A stretch of DNA of 64,000 nucleotides from positions 20,792,132 to 20,856,131 of the forward strand of contig JALGQZ010000018.1 in NCBI GenBank assembly GCA_023105745.1, in the 5' to 3' direction. The notes under the pieces were generated by a model that saw only the letters and a list, made by a program, of their open reading frames with translations, was not told where the DNA came from and ran no database searches. This DNA is from Austropuccinia psidii. Taxonomy: Eukaryota > Basidiomycota > Pucciniomycetes > Pucciniales > Sphaerophragmiaceae. The position numbers were made by a program, and so were the translations under genes. Shown here piece after piece: positions 10,439 through 21,773 of the stretch (within the stretch, counting starts at the first letter, position 1; each line of letters opens with the position of its first letter).

Positions 10439-11861
10439 TGTCAGGCTGAATCTGTGTTGAAGAAGTAATCAGGCTATTTACAACTAAAACTATGATTGTG
10501 ACACGGTGAAAATGTTTTTGTAAGATAATAAAATTGATAATAGATGATTTAAATTAAGATTTTTAGGGCTTTACTATAGAGATATAGTGGTGGTGAGTGC
10601 TGCTGAAAGCCCTGGGTGCAGCTTTATCTGTTGGGTTACAATAATAAAAGACTACAATAATTAAATTTATAATTATACCTGATTATTAACCAAGAGTAAA
10701 ACTGTTTTTGACAGTTTACTACGTAGGTTATTCAAGAGCAGGATGAGGAGATGATTTTGGCTGTGAAAAGCCCTCCTTTTATCCTGAAATTGGGGCGGAA
10801 AGGCTGCTAGAACTTTCCAGGTAGAGGAAGTGAAGATTTTTCACTCTCCAGGACAGGCTTGTGGTTTGCAAACAGCCTGTATAACCTGTATTGGGCTCAG
10901 ATGTGGTTTTGAAACCACATCTGGGCAGTTTTCACCAATACAGGGTGAAAATTTTCATCTGGGGACCTCACAGCCTGATTCTGATGTGTATGACGAGTAG
11001 AATGCTGTACAGAAACTGTATGGGACCCCAGTATTGACTGACATATGAGGTATTGAAGTAAAAACATGCTTCTTCGTCTATTTGACACCTCATATTCATG
11101 ATTATGGGATATTATCCCATGGTAAGGCTGTATATGACAGCAGGTGGGATTTTGACCTTAAAACAGCCATAACTTTGTCAATTATTGAGATATCAACCTC
11201 AAAATTGATTCAGTGTGTAGTCCTGTATGTGCTCTACACAATGGTACCTCATTTGATATGGGTATCATTTAATATGGCAAAGTTATCCCATGTACAAGAA
11301 GCTTGTACATTTGCGTGTCTTGGGAAAGAAGCTGTATTGAGCTTGTTTGCCCCATAACTTTTGTTCTAGTTGAGTTATGAGGAAATGGATGGCATAATCA
11401 GATAGCCCTGATTGTGCTCTTTCCGAAAATACCCCACTTCAGGTATCCCACACTAAAACTGTAGCAGTTAGATGAGAGGTGAATGTTTGGTTCACCCTTA
11501 TTTGGCCTAAAATTGACCATAACTCCAGTAATCTTGGTGCTAGCTCAGTTTGGCTGGTACCATTGGATAGCCCTGGCTTAGAGCTTAATTTTGAATACCC
11601 ATTTGATGGGGTTAAGCCTCTCCTTCTAGATTTTAGATGAGAGGTGAAAATTAAGGTTTATGCTCAGCAATAACTTTGTTATTTCTTGTCCTATGGTGAT
11701 GGGACTTATATTTTCAGAAAGAGGTGAGTTGCCTCTTTCTTTTGATACCTTTTGAGCTTATTTGGCTCAGCTCCATGTTTTGGTGGTATCTTGGCTATAC
11801 CATTGGTTTATGGTATTTTGGCTGTCATGCTTGTGCTCTGGTTTTGAGTCACAGCCTGACA
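10439..11861 (-). repeat. 5' LTR of Gyp-A1
   Basis: Starts TGTCAGGCTGAATC, ends CTGACA, and is followed by the TSD copy TATTT. It carries the same palindrome and modules as the 3' LTR; only scattered substitutions and short indels separate the two. It lacks a short stretch near its right end (GAGCAGGAATAAC) that the other copy has. Confidence 0.95.
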
Positions 11862-13039
11862 TATTTGAATTTGATGCAAGGGAGAATTATTAAATCTGGT
11901 GCTTCTTCAGGTATTGAGGATTCCCAAAGAGAAATTTTATGATGGTACTTTGAAAAACATTTTTCATCAAAGAACTTTTGTTTCTTTATCAATCCTCGAT
12001 GGGCTTTGTGGATTTAAATCATATGGCAGAATAGTGCTTATGAGATCCTTTTGCAATGGTGATACTTCAAATTTTATTAAATTTTCCTTCTTTTAAGGTG
12101 TCACCATTTATGTAGGCCTACAAAGAATTTTCATAAGAGTTAGAGTAATTTATTCTCTTCCTTTGAGGATATTGAGCAGTTTCACATATTTGGAATTAAT
12201 CAGTTTGATTAGAATATTCTCTATAAATTCTTCATCTTTGAAAAATTCAACAATAAGTCTTCAGAGTATTAATCATTTTTCATTTCTGATTTTATTTCAA
12301 TTTCCATATCTTGTGGGGATTTTCGCTTGGAAAATATGTCAAAGACGGTTTTTCTACTATGTATAGGTGGTCCTTCTATTATTTCTGAGACATTAACCAA
12401 AACCTGCTTAAGCATATTACTAGTGTAAATTGGTTAATATATGCTTTTTTTCCCTTTTTCTCTGCTTCATTGAACTCTTTCATATAAAAATTTTATTTTT
12501 CTTCTTGTTTCCATATATAAATATTGCTGTTTTCAGGTCCATCATCAATTTCCCAGAAGTCAGGGGATGGGCTTAAGATAAAGTTTTTTCCTTGAACATT
12601 TTTTTCTTTATATAATAGCAATATTTACTTGAAGGAGGTAGATTTATGCTGCTACATTACTCACACTTATTGGGATCAAAGGTAACCCATTAATTGTTTT
12701 ATGTTATTGCCTTTTCTAAATACCTGGCTAATGACTTTGGCTCTTCTGGTTTGATTTGGCTTTATGGTGATCCTGTGGAGGGTCCTTGTTATGGCTATTG
12801 TGTTTCTACCTCTTGGTCTCCTTCCAATTACTCCTGAGATTCATCCTATATTCCCCTATCCATTATGAATAATATTCCCTCTAAATTAAATTTCATAGAC
12901 TTGATCATTCAATAATCTTTATTTTTACTTGATTTGAAAACACTTTTTTATTTTTGCTTTGAATCTATCTTAAGCTTCTATTCATTCAACTTTACTAAAC
13001 CAATCCTTTATTTTTATAATTGTAAAAAGTTCCACCTCT
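11862..13039 (-). pseudogene. Unresolved decayed part of element D
   Basis: Sequence between the protease remnant and the Gyp-A1 insertion. Short minus-strand frames with protein-like composition occur (for example SSIPEEAPDLIILPCIKFKY just right of the LTR, continuous with the frame left of 755), but many stops and shifts prevent domain assignment. There is too little room here for complete RT, RNase H and integrase, so a large internal deletion is likely. Plus-strand open stretches at 11724-12366 look like shadows. Confidence 0.35.
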
Positions 13040-13445
13040 CTTGGTGCTCCTGTTTGCCATCCTAACATATGGGATTTGCATATCAGCATACATAATATTC
13101 TACCATCTGCTTCTTGATAGCTGAATATTTCACCTTTTTCTGTTAAGCTTTCCGTCTAATGTTGTTATATGTCAAGAAGGGACTTTCAAGTACTGTATTT
13201 ACTTCTTCCTTTGCAATGAAGAAATGAATTTATTTTTCTTCTCCAGCAGGAAACAGTAATTGTGTGAATTTAGATAGTCCACTTAATGATGTTGTATGAC
13301 CTGCAACTCCTCTAAGGTTTATGTTGAGCTTTCTGCTTGGAAGTGAGGCTTTTATCTCAAAATATTCAGTGATGATTTTAAGTTGTGAGCCTGTATCAAC
13401 AAGTGTCATAGCTGGGTATTCTTCCTTTTCAACAAATACTTGCAT
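13040..13445 (-). pseudogene. Decayed retropepsin domain of element D
   Basis: The frame at 13445-13230 contains LVDTGSQ, the aspartic protease active site, followed by LNINLRGVAGHTTSLSGLS, in which a conserved glycine-rich flap-like segment is expected. Downstream, in shifted frames, GEIFSYQEADGRILC and GWQTGAPREVEL follow as in the C-terminal part of Gag-protease polyproteins I associate with rust-fungus gypsy elements (recalled similarity, not searched). Frame breaks make it non-functional. Confidence 0.6.
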
Positions 13446-14590
13446 AAATTCAAGAGGAAAGGCATAATGAATCCTTGATTTTTAAAAGTCTTCAATATTT
13501 ATAGAAATAATATTTTCTGTAATGTCCAAATTCCTGACTGACTTTGTAGCTTCTTTTTATTCAAGAGGAATTAATTTCAACCTGTGAATGAAGGTAAGGG
13601 AAACTTTTAATATTTCTTCCATGGTTAAGTTAATTTTCTATTCCAAGATTTTCTTCACCACATTTTTGATTTCTAATTTTGGTTGTATTCTTTCTTATCC
13701 TTTTCATATTCTATATTTTTTTCTTTCTTCAAAAGTTTGGGAATAAACATCTTTTTATTTTACTTTTCACTTTCCTCTTCAACATTCTATTTTTCCTTAC
13801 TTTCAGCTACTTGAAACTTTTCATTTCTTGTAGTATGCTTATCTTTATATTTGGTTTGAACAATTATCTTCATCTCTTCTTCAGTTTCATCTTCAAGATA
13901 AATTCCTGGAATTATGGGATTATTTTTGACAGTCCTCTTGTCTTTTTTTTCTTGTTTTGCCAAAAACATTTTTGTCTATCTGCAATTTGCATGTTTTTCC
14001 AATACACCAGTGGGCAAAGATACTATTGGTGGTTCCAAATTATCCCAGTCTTTTACTTGAGAAATTGAAAATTCTTTTTCTTCCTTCTTTAGCTCAACTA
14101 TTTATTGAGATTCTGGTATTGATAGAGGATTTTTATTTCCAATAATCTTATTTGAGATTTCCTTATGCTCATTATCGAATTCCCTGACTAAATCCTTTGA
14201 AGATTTGGTTCCTTCTTATGTTACCCTTTCTAAATTTGGGTAAAGAAATTTTAATCCTTGCCTACTTACAATTCTCTTGCCCATTGCTTCCAGGTAGCTG
14301 ACTTTTTTCAATTAATTACCCTTTTCAAAACAGTAATAGCACTTTAAGGGTTGTCTTGGATGAAATTGTGCTGGCACATAAACTTGATAATTTGCAGGTA
14401 AAGGTGCCTGGGTATTTCTTGGTTTAAACTCTTGTGCATTTGTTGCTAATCCTGAGCTTTGTGTGTTTGGCTTTGTGATCCTGTGAGATATGTATGACAT
14501 ACCCATAAGGACACATAAAACCTTTTATGAAGTTGATTTTGTCTTGAACAGACTTATCAATTGAATTTAAAATGAAAAATAATAAAAAAT
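13446..14590 (-). pseudogene. Decayed Gag C-terminus with zinc-knuckle remnant (element D)
   Basis: Minus-strand text includes CYYCFEKGN, the first half of a CCHC knuckle with the later residues lost to a stop, then a segment reading ...FLYPNLERV in another frame. This linear order (knuckle, basic stretch, FLYPN, acidic/lysine-rich linker, protease) is consistent with a fungal gypsy Gag. The upstream part near 14520-14590 reads SIDKSVQDKINFIKGFMC before coding character is lost at the boundary with repeat R1. Confidence 0.5.
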
Positions 14591-16638
14591 ATATATAGCT
14601 TGTTTTTGGATAAACAAAGCTATAATTATTATGAAATTTTTGGATTCTAAATTAAAAATGACCTATGGTGGACCCATATGGTGTTATACCCAAAATTTTA
14701 TATTTTTTATGTTATTAGAAGATTCAAGAATCTTACAGTACAATTGCCAAATTTTTTGACATTTTTTTAAATTGTTAAATTTGAGCTTATTTAAGCTTAA
14801 ATTTGAATTTGCATAAGGTTTATGAAAGGTTACCAAAATTTTAGTTAAAGCTGAGGTGCTGTGTATATTTACTGAATTGGCTAAGAATTTTTCATACAGA
14901 ATGTAAATCCTGTATGAGCTCAATTCAAAAGGGTTTAAAGCCATAATATGGCTTTAAATAAATAAAAGGGCAAAACCCATGCAGAAAGGTGGGAAGAGAA
15001 AAAAGACCAAACAGAGCTGGGGTACCCAACTTTTTTATTTTCAAGGATTAAATCAAGGTTTTCCACCTTCATTTGAGGATTTTCAACCTTATTTAAACTT
15101 GAAGATTAGACTTTGATCCAAACTTAAAGTTTAAACTAGTTTTATCCCAATTTGGACAGGAATTTCTAGCTGCCAAAGGCTAAATCCCAATGTGCAAGTT
15201 TGAGATCAAGGTTCCAAGAACTTTCAAAGCTTAATTAAGCTTAAAAACTTAAATTTATAAGTTTTAAAACCTTATCAAAAGCTAAGGTTTGGTGTTTATT
15301 GCTATTGTATGTAAAAAAATAGAAATAACTTCAAGAATTCATTCAAAATACAATTCTTAATGTATTTGATTGAAGATTTCACACAGGCTACAGCTCAAAC
15401 TTATCTGTGTATATTTCAAATTGTAAGTATCTTTTTCAAACAGGTTTCATTGTCAATCAGCCTTTAAATTAACATTTCTAATTATTCTCAAAGAAAATTA
15501 AGAGTTCTTCAAAAATTAATTAAAAATTCATTTTAAGAGATTTCTTCTTGAAATATTATTTTTAAGTTTTTCATGTGATGAAATTCAATATCAAGAAACT
15601 TAATTTATATTTGAGCTTAAAATAACTAATACAAAAGAGGATTAAAGTTACTTGGAGTTAAGAATAACACCGTTAACTTTAAATTGGAATTAAAAATAAG
15701 TTACCTTAAGTTACAAACCTTATTTTTAAGTATGATTTTTCAGTTTTGACCTTAGAGCGCCCTTTATATCCATTATAAATCATGAGAGCTTCTCTGAAGG
15801 CATAAAAAGAGCCTACACATGACTGTTTTTGTCCATCACAATTATTATTCCAATCAATTAGACATTTTAAACAAGTAATATTGTATTAATTATAAAACCC
15901 TATTATTAAGGTAATTTATTAAGTATTTTATTATTTTTTAATCTCAATTCAAAAAATTGAAATCATAGAAATCAGATTACTGTTGTAATCACCAATAATT
16001 TACTTTATTATATGAAATTATTGTCTTAAATATCTTTTTCAAAATCCACAAATTCCTCTTAAAAACTCTTAAGCCTTATTTTATCATAAAAATTTGTTCT
16101 GATCTCTTAAAATATTGATTTTTGGTGGGTTTTTAGCTTAAAAACATTATTTAATATAGTAACTTTTGTTGTTTTATTTGTTGTATTAACTAAATATTAA
16201 AAGTAAGTTTTCTCTAAATTTCATAATTCTTCTATCCATTATTAGTTTTTTTATATAGAATTTTTCTTCAAGAATTATCTCTGTACAGTGTGTGATAATT
16301 TTGTTTATAAATAATATTCATATCATTTGTAAGTGGATAAATATTATTATCTTCCACATGTAATTGTCTCATGAAGAGCTTTGAACTTCTTATTGTTATA
16401 CTTGTCAGTGACTATAACAACAATAGAGTAATTATATTTTATTATAATTATTAAGATTTTTTTAATACTACTAACTTATTTAATAATAATAAGATTTTCT
16501 TTTTCTCAATATAATTGTTTTTAATAATTATATTAAATTTGTGGTTTTAATATTTCACTATATTATGTTTTCTGCTGAGGACAGTGATATTAATTCTGAT
16601 ATTTGCTACTATTATCAATATTTTCATAGACAAATCTG
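14591..16638 (+). repeat. Repeat R1, LTR-like, inserted in the Gag of element D
   Basis: Non-coding block that separates two parts of the D Gag frame (about 14590 and 16640). The segment from about 15365 to 16638 has an inverted paralogue split between 63361-64000 and 58355-58972. A TATA-like AAATAAAAGGGC at about 14958-14970 and a non-coding leader-like stretch after it suggest an LTR of about 2 kb. I could not fix exact ends or a target duplication. The match with the paralogue ends near TTTTCATAGACA. Confidence 0.6.
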
Positions 16639-16639
16639 A

Positions 16640-17520
16640 AAGGTTTATCCTTCCAGACCTTCTTTGGTTGATTAAAAGCCTCTAATAGTTCTTTCAGTTT
16701 GTCTTAAAAATCCTTTATTGTATTTACTTCTTTTGGGGATTCATTAACATGGGCCTCTTCAGCTGGTGTATTGTTTATTTTCTTTGTAATATCCTTCATT
16801 TTCTTGATAACCTCCTCCCAGCTTTCATCTTGAGCTCTGGTTTACTTTTTAACTTTGATTTAATCTGAATTTGATAATTGTTACTTCCCTTTAATAACCA
16901 CTTCTGCCTCTAAGTCTTCATCAATAGAATCTCTGAGAATATCCATTTCAGGTAAGATATATCCTCCATCTCTTTCTTGAACCATGGTCTTGTCTCTCAT
17001 AATCTCTTTACTAACTGTACTTCCAATTTTTGGTAATAAAGAGTAAAATAAATCCCCAGGATAATCATTTTCTTTTTTGATATACCCATACTTATTTTTA
17101 GTAGTGTAACATATACCATTTTTTCAAATCTTTCAGCTCTTGGCATTTTTCCTGGTGTGGATGCTGCAAGTGTCTTTGGGTTTGGTGATGGTGATGGTTT
17201 CTGGGTTCTGAGTATTCTTTCAATAGTTGCATACCAAGTAGTAGTTTCAGGTGAGAATTAACTTGATTTTGTCTTCTTTCCATGTATTTTTGCAGCTCTT
17301 TTCATAGCCTTCTGTAATTATAACCTTTTCTTCTGAAATTCTCCATCATTATCTAAATATGAAAAGTCCTCTTATTCACTTCCTTCTCAACCTAATTCCT
17401 CAACTATGGAATTATCTTTGTCAGATTCCTCCTCCAAGGCTATAGCCCTCCTTTATTATGATGATTCCTCCATCATTTTTGTGATCTAACATACTTATTA
17501 TTTTTTTATTATTTTTTCAT
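16640..17520 (-). pseudogene. Decayed Gag N-terminal region of element D
   Basis: Minus-strand frames with several stops. They include KELLEAFNQPKKVWKDKPFRF next to R1, preceded by an acidic/lysine-rich stretch (EEAHVNESPKEVNTIKDF), a Gag-like helical composition. A 61-aa open piece at 17283-17098 is His/Gln/Lys-rich. Position between a PBS-like motif (17641-17650) and the zinc knuckle fits Gag. Confidence 0.45.
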
Positions 17521-17652
17521 GACTTTTTTATAATATTTTCAATGATCTGTTTTATAATTTTTTTGGTATTTTTAAGATTTTACATTTTAAGATTTGTAAT
17601 GTGATCTTATTAATGATACTTGAGATTAAGATTTCACTTTTGGGACACCAAT
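17521..17652 (-). other. Leader and candidate primer-binding site of element D
   Basis: AT-rich stretch ending, on the minus strand just inside a TGTAGG LTR-like terminus, with TGGTGTCCCA at 17641-17650. Position and TGG start fit a tRNA primer-binding site for the minus-strand element D. The tRNA was not identified. Confidence 0.4.
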
Positions 17653-19256
17653 TGTAGGAAATCCTTCTGTTGTGGGATGAATAATAGGCAGTACCTTGAG
17701 GGGGAAATTATTGTTGAATCTTTTTTGAATTTCAGAATGAGCCAATAACCATGGGTGCTACGTTGTAGTAGCTTCCCCTCTAAATATAATAAAAAAGGTA
17801 CCTTTTCTTTATTAGATCACAAATCAATTATTTATTTTTGTGGCTTTTCAATTAGAGAACTTAAACCATTCTTGGTGGAAATATTGGAAGGACACCTCAC
17901 CTCAGCCAAAATCATTCACTAATCCTATTTCCCTTCCCTGCTTCCCTTTTACAATAATATGGAGACTTCCCCATGAGTCCAAGTTGAAAATCAACTCATT
18001 TATGTGGAATAAAATACCCCCATCCACACTGCCATTCTCAGCTACCAATGGAAAAAACAAAATGAACCGGTCTTTCCACTCACCTGAGCTCAAACCAATG
18101 AAAGCCATTTGGAAGCTGATGAAGGGCATGATATCAAAATGATATCGGCCACAAAATGCCAAATAGCTGAAACAATAAGTCCAAGCCACATGGGACAATG
18201 TCCCTCAAATCACTTTGGCTAATCTGCTCTTATTAATGCACTAGAAAATGCAGATGGCCATTGAACAACTAGAGGGCCCTACCTCTTACTAATTGGTTTT
18301 CCTTTTTTATTTATTAAATTTCCTTTGAGCTTGGAGACATTCTTATGTTATCTCTTCTAGGAAAGATGTCAATCAATCAATTTATTTATTTTTGAACTCT
18401 CATTTTTCTTATTTTTAAATATTTTTGTAAGTTTCCTCACAGATGCATTTTTAAGTCCTCATTCTAGTCTATATGACGTCTAGTTACAAAAAATATTTCA
18501 ACTTGACTTAAAAAAGTGGGGCCTGTGAGCAAGAGATAATAACTGTGCAGCAAAAAAATACAGTTCCTTTCCAATTAAATGAAAATGAAATTCATAAATA
18601 AAGGTAGAGAAATTTGTTTTTTGGTGTTCAGAAATTTTCTCATGCTTATTGCAGACACAAATACTTCAAAGTTCAAGACCATAAAAACAAGTAACAGTAA
18701 ACAACATAACAAAGCTGTATATAATAAACCTTCCTTCCATGGGGTTCTCTGGCCCTAAAGGCATATTCAATCACCTTCTCAGAGAGTCTTTGATGGTGTT
18801 ATGGAATCTTTTTGGCTGACTGGCAAGTTGTTCTGGGGCAGGGAGATCAAGTGAAAACATTTTCCCCTGTTTGTTTCTTCATTCTCCCACTTCATTTTTG
18901 TTACATCCCTATTTATTTTCCAATCTACTCAATTTCTCTTACCATTTTTATCCTTCAATTATTCATGTTTCTTAATCCTTTCTTTTTTGATTTTCCAAAT
19001 AAATGTCTTCTTCTCCTCATTCACATACCCCCACCCAAAGCAAAACTTGCCATCCACCAGTAAACCTTCTACCAATGGCAAGAGGTCATGGGTTTGGGCC
19101 TTTTTCTCCAAAATTAATCCACAGGACATTGAATTTAATTTAATAAACCCTACCGGAAAGAGCTGAAGGAAGATGCTAAAATAAGACCAGAAATTCAGCA
19201 TTAGGTCAATGAGCAATCACCTCAATTCTATGAACTTTTTTAATAAGCCATATAGC
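17653..19256. other. Probable 5' LTR of D (start at 17653) and unassigned sequence
   Basis: TGTAGGAAATCC at 17653 is a plausible LTR terminus next to the PBS. I could not find the other end or a second copy. The remainder to 19256 holds open stretches on both strands (17840-18142, 17902-18198, 18812-19063) without recognisable motifs or conserved composition. No gene is called. Confidence 0.35.
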
Positions 19257-19261
19257 CCATC

Positions 19262-20322
19262 TGTAAGATGTGAATATGAAGCTTTGATTAAAAATCAAGT
19301 ACTTTTACTGTCCTCAAAATTTGTATAAGGTAAAATTTGATTAAAAACAGTAAAATTTGAGGTTTTTGAGAGAGAAATACATTTATATTATTTTATTTTT
19401 GACCTTTTTAGTATAAAAATGATATTATAAATATTTATTGCTTTACCAACAATAGATTTATCCAAAAATACTCTAAAAGAGGTATTTAAGGCTACAAAAG
19501 AAATTTGGTCAAGAGAAATTTCAATTGAAATTAATTAAGCATGAAAGCTTAAGGCAATGAATATAAGAGCAAAGTCTTTAAAAACAATATTAAAGAAAAA
19601 ACACACCCAAAAGTGACCAGAGTGAATTTAGAAACAAAATGACAAAGTTAACAGTCATGAATGATGCTTTAATTCTTTTTTGGGGTGGCTCATAGGTAAA
19701 AATGACTTCAATGATTTTTCACATGATTAAAATTTTTAAAATGATTTAAAAGTGGTTGTTGGAATCTTTTATTTATTGGTTTAAAAGTGCTTAAGCTACT
19801 TATGAAAGGAAAAGATTCCAACATGAAGAGAAAAATGGGGCAAAGAAGACATTCTTTTATAGGCACCAATTTCCTTGCTCCAAAAAGTAAAATTTGCTCC
19901 AATCAGTCGTTAGAAACATCTAAAAAAAGGAAAGCAAATTATGGCATCATTGAACCGTGTTTTGGACCAAAAAAGGCTGGTTTTAGCCATTTTGGTCCCT
20001 TAAAACAGCCATTTCTATAGTAATACCTGGTTTCAAGCCTTCAAAACACATCACAATGTGTGTAATAGACATCAAAACCAGTTAAAAAAAATTACTAAGA
20101 TTTTTTTAGCTTAAGGGTAGTTTTACCCTCTTGGCAACAGTTAAAACTTCCCTGGTTGGTATCAAAAGCTCATCATCAATTGGGTCACAGACACTGTGAC
20201 TCAATTCCAGGCCAAAATTGGTGAGATTTTGTGTGAATTTTGAAATCCCATTCCTGTCAGAAAGGAATTAAGGGGAGTCGGGCACCCTTGGAGCCAAGAT
20301 TCCTCCCCCCCAAAATGAATCT
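19262..20322 (-). repeat. Solo LTR of family B, left part (split by Gyp-A2)
   Basis: Starts TGTAAGATGTGAATATGAAG and follows the LTRs of Gyp-B1 for its whole length. It is cut at 20322 by Gyp-A2 and resumes at 31437. Left target duplication CCATC is at 19257-19261. Divergence from the Gyp-B1 LTRs is clear by eye, so it is older than Gyp-B1. Confidence 0.9.
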
Positions 20323-21749
20323 TGTCAGGCTGAGTCTATATTGAAGTGGTAATAAGAGTATTTACAACTAGAATTATGACTGTGACACGTAGAAGATTAA
20401 TTTAAAATAAGAGTATTGGGTTTTAAAGATGATTTATAATATAATTAAGGGGTTCTACTATTGAATAATAGTGGTGGTGAGCACTATTGAGAACCCAGGG
20501 TGCAATCTTACCAGTTGGGTTACTATAATAAGAGTCACAATAATTAAATATATAGTTATACCTGTTGATTACCCAAGAGTAAAACTGTTTTTGACAGTTT
20601 ACTACGTAGGGTATTCAAGAGCAGGATGGGGAGACAATTCTGGCTGTGAAAAGCCTCCTTTTTATCCTGAAATGGGGTGGAAAGGGTGCTAGACCTTTCC
20701 ACGTAGAGGAAGTGAAGATTTTTTCACTTTCTAGTACTTGCTTGTGGTTTGCAAACAGCCTGTATAACCTGTATTGGGCTCAGATGTGGTTTTGAAACCA
20801 CATCTGGGCGGTTTTCACCAATACAGGGTGAAAATTTTCATCTGGGGACCTCACAGCCTGATTCTGACGTGTATGACATGTAGAATGCTGTACAGAAACT
20901 GTATAGGACCTCAGTATTGACTGACATATGAGGTATTGAAGTAAGAACATGCTTCTTTGTCTATTTGACACCTCATATTCATGGTTATGGGATATTATCC
21001 CATGGTAAGGCTGTATATGACAGCAGGTGGGATTTTGACCTTAAAACAGCCATACCTTTGTCAATTCTTGAGATATCAACCTCAAAATTTGTTCAGTGTG
21101 TAGCCCTACACAATGGTACCTCATTTGATATGGGTATCATTAAATATGGCAAAGTTATCCCATGTACAAGATTTTTGTACATTTGCGTGTTTTAGGCAAA
21201 AAGCTGTATTGAGCTTGTTTTCCCCATAACTTTTGTTCTAGTTGAGCTATGGGGAAATTGATGGCACCATCAGATAGCCCTGATTGCGCTCTTTCCAAAA
21301 ATACCCCACTTCAGGTATCCCACACTAAAACTGTAGAAGGTAGATGAGAGGTGAATGTTTTGTTCACCCTTATTTGGCCTGAAATTGACCATAACTCCAG
21401 TAATATTGGTGCTAGCTCAATTTGTCTGGTACCATTGGATAGCCCTGGCTTAAAGATTCATTTAAAATACCCATCTGATGGGGTTAAGCCTCTCCTTCTA
21501 GATTTTAGATGAGAGGTGAAAATTAAGGTTTATGCTCAGCAATAACTTTGAGCAGGAATAACTTTGTTATTTCTTGTCCTATGATGATGGAACTTATATT
21601 TTCAGAAAGAGGTGAGTTTCCTCTTTCCTTTGATACCTTTTGAGCTTATTTGGTTCAGCTCCATGTTTTGGTGGTATCCTGGCTATACCATTGGTTTATG
21701 GTATTTTGGCTGTCATGCTTGTGCTCTGGTTTTGAGTCACAGGCTGACA
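20323..21749 (-). repeat. 3' LTR of Gyp-A2
   Basis: TGTCAGGCTGAGTC to CAGGCTGACA. The first 200 bp differ from Gyp-A1 (shared instead with the LTR at 30015), so A1 and A2 are sub-lineages. The palindrome with arms CAGATGTGGTTT / AAACCACATCTG is kept. A polypurine tract abuts it at 21750. Confidence 0.95.
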
Positions 21750-21773
21750 TACCCTCCCTTTAAAAAAGGCTCA

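Larger units (their letters stand above)
756..11861 (-). mobile_element. Gyp-A1, full-length Ty3/gypsy chromovirus with nested solo LTR
   Basis: Both ends carry about 1.43-kb LTRs starting TGTCAGGCTGA and ending CTGACA, flanked by a 5-bp target duplication TATTT (751-755 and 11862-11866). Order on the minus strand: 5' LTR, leader, ORF1, Gag, protease, RT, RNase H, integrase, chromodomain, polypurine tract, 3' LTR. The order RT-RNase H-integrase is diagnostic of Ty3/gypsy. A foreign solo LTR (4056-5486) splits RNase H. The element is dead: it has that insertion, a 1-nt deletion near 5882, a 13-nt deletion near 3997 and a nonsense codon in ORF1. Its two LTRs differ visibly in their first 100 bp, so it is not a very recent insertion. 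Confidence 0.95.

Noticed and set aside
17840..18198. Open frames of about 100 aa on both strands
   Set aside because: Mutually antisense, no motif, no splice or codon signal; compatible with chance in less AT-rich DNA.
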